From Tannerella sp. (GTDB taxonomy: Bacteria > Bacteroidota > Bacteroidia > Bacteroidales > Tannerellaceae): a stretch of DNA of 8,751 nt. Both the position numbers and the translations under genes were made by a program. How positions within the stretch are numbered: position 1 is the first letter of the stretch; each line of letters opens with the position of its first letter. The stretch lies in assembly GCA_031283785.1 (NCBI GenBank), contig JAITBC010000303.1, forward strand, positions 1 through 8,751, in the 5' to 3' direction. The notes below the pieces were generated by a model, which did no database searches, was not told the origin of the DNA, and was given only the letters and a program-made list of their open reading frames with translations. This document shows positions 7,414 through 8,751 of the stretch, piece after piece.

Positions 7414-8751
7414 ATGAAACCGATAAAACTAATCATTACATTAATATTATTTGCCATCGCCGAACATTGTTTGGGAGAAGGACTGAAATCCTTTTCGCTC
7501 AGAAACGGCATGAAAGTATACGTATGGGAAGACGAAAGTCAGTCCGATGTATTTGGTGCGGTCTGTGTTCGTACAGGTTCGGTTAATGATCCCGCCGAAT
7601 ACACCGGTCTGGCTCATTATTTGGAACATGTATTATTCAAAGGTACCGACAAAATAGGTTCGCTGGACTGGAACGCCGAAGAACCGATATACAAAGAAAT
7701 CATCGCCAAATACGACGAAATGGCCGAAGAAACCGATGCGGTAAAAAAAGCGGCAATCGGAAAAGATATCAACGAACTGACCGTTCGGCAATCGCAGATC
7801 AGCCTGTCTACCGAATACTCCAACCTGCTCGAAGCGATCGGCGCAAAAGGGTCGAATGCCGGAACGAGCTTCGATCAGACATTCTATTACAACTCTTTCC
7901 CGGCCTATCAGATAAACAGATGGCTGGAGGTCTCTTCGCAACGTTTTATCAATCCGGTCTTCCGTACCTTCCAGTCGGAACTGGAGACCGTCTACGAAGA
8001 ATATAACCGCTCGAAAGACAATACGTCCAACGCCGAGTCGGAATTTATCCTCTCAAAAGCATTTGAAGGCCATCCCTATTCCCGTTCCGTCATCGGACTG
8101 GGAGAACATCTGAAGAACCCGCGTTTAAGCAAACTCATCCAATTCTACGAAGACTGGTATGTGCCTGAAAATATGGCCCTCGTTCTGGTAGGAAACATCA
8201 AAGTGGAGGAAATATCGGGACGGATCAATTCCACCTTCGGACGGCTGCAGGCGAAAGAAACGCCGGAAAGAAAAACTTATACCGACCTCGAAATCAACGG
8301 AAGAAAACAATACACGAAGAAAATAGGTAACTACCCTTCCGTCAACCTGATATATAAAAGCGTACCCGTCGGACATCCCGACGAAATTGCACTGGAAATA
8401 GCGCTGTCGCTGATTTCAAACAGTAATTCGACCGGCATCCTCGACAAAATCAAGGTCGAAGGCGATCTTCTGGAAGCCGGCGCCGGACTGCTTACTCTCC
8501 GCGAACAGGGCAGAAGCCTTATCTCGGCCGTCCCGTCGTTCGATGCCAACCAGCGTCGGTTTGAATCCGGCAAGTCGGCGGAAACGAAAATCCTGAACGC
8601 CGTAGAAAAAGTAGCAAAGGGCGACATCGAAGACTGGTTGATAGAATCCGTCAAACGAAATATGTGCCGCGACATGGATCTTTCGATGGAATCGAACTCC
8701 GGCAAAGCGAACGCCATCATAAACGCCTTCATCGCCGACATGGACATGAAT
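7414..8751 (+). CDS. secreted M16 (insulinase/pitrilysin-like) zinc peptidase, 3' end outside window
   Basis: 446 residues are visible and the frame is open to the window edge. An N-terminal hydrophobic segment (residues 4-16) looks like a Sec signal peptide; AEHC is not a lipobox, so the protein is probably periplasmic and not lipid-anchored. The M16 domain starts near residue 24 (LKSFSLRNGMKVYVWED). The inverted zinc motif HYLEH is at 68-72, and the third ligand is probably Glu196 in ELETVYEEYN. HPYSRSVIG, EHLKNP and WYVPENMALVLVGN follow, then the start of the next lobe (IGNYPSVNLIYKSVP). The spacing of 128 residues from the first zinc His to the Glu ligand equals that in the truncated paralogue at 78-908 and is about 47 more than in E. 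coli pitrilysin (His88 to Glu169). ATG 7414 follows an in-frame TAA at 7408, so it is the first start. No clear promoter was found; it may be read through from the susCD operon. Confidence 0.92.
   Translation, partial: MKPIKLIITLILFAIAEHCLGEGLKSFSLRNGMKVYVWEDESQSDVFGAVCVRTGSVNDPAEYTGLAHYLEHVLFKGTDKIGSLDWNAEEPIYKEIIAKYDEMAEETDAVKKAAIGKDINELTVRQSQISLSTEYSNLLEAIGAKGSNAGTSFDQTFYYNSFPAYQINRWLEVSSQRFINPVFRTFQSELETVYEEYNRSKDNTSNAESEFILSKAFEGHPYSRSVIGLGEHLKNPRLSKLIQFYEDWYVPENMALVLVGNIKVEEISGRINSTFGRLQAKETPERKTYTDLEINGRKQYTKKIGNYPSVNLIYKSVPVGHPDEIALEIALSLISNSNSTGILDKIKVEGDLLEAGAGLLTLREQGRSLISAVPSFDANQRRFESGKSAETKILNAVEKVAKGDIEDWLIESVKRNMCRDMDLSMESNSGKANAIINAFIADMDMN

Overview
The window looks like a piece of a Bacteroidales-type (phylum Bacteroidota) chromosome. 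The evidence is an adjacent SusC/SusD pair, promoters of the Bacteroidota form (a TAnnTTTG box instead of a sigma-70 -10 box), AT-rich translation starts without clear Shine-Dalgarno sequences, and lipoproteins with the LLSAC-type lipobox followed by acidic residues. I cannot name the genus.

Layout, left to right. Bases 1-89 read on the + strand as the last 28 codons of a transposase resembling the ISAzo13 family. They run into the 3' side of a minus-strand M16 (insulinase/pitrilysin-like) peptidase gene (78-908), which keeps its lipoprotein signal and zinc site but stops after 276 residues, so the IS appears to have cut it. A 783-bp divergent regulatory region (909-1691) follows. It holds a minus-strand promoter for the peptidase, two plus-strand promoters with nearly identical cores, a 45-bp AG microsatellite, and two stem-loops in the leader of the next operon. 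Then come susC-like (1692-4814), susD-like (4842-6347) and a fibronectin type III lipoprotein gene (6366-7199), separated by only 27 and 18 bp and therefore probably one operon. A 214-bp spacer with a REP-like imperfect palindrome precedes a second M16 peptidase gene (7414 onward, + strand), which is cut by the window edge.

Working model (inference). SusC is the TonB-dependent outer-membrane channel, SusD the surface lid lipoprotein, and the Fn3 lipoprotein an accessory surface binding protein. No glycoside hydrolase or other carbohydrate enzyme is visible; the only enzymes are two M16 metallopeptidases at the two flanks. That fits uptake and processing of oligopeptides, in the manner of RagAB-type SusCD systems, better than glycan use. 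The left peptidase is probably inactivated by the IS, leaving the right-hand one as the likely active member.

The least expected parts are in the control region: the long AG repeat upstream of the susC promoter, and a perfect 19-bp stem that would begin almost exactly at the predicted 5' end of the susCD mRNA.
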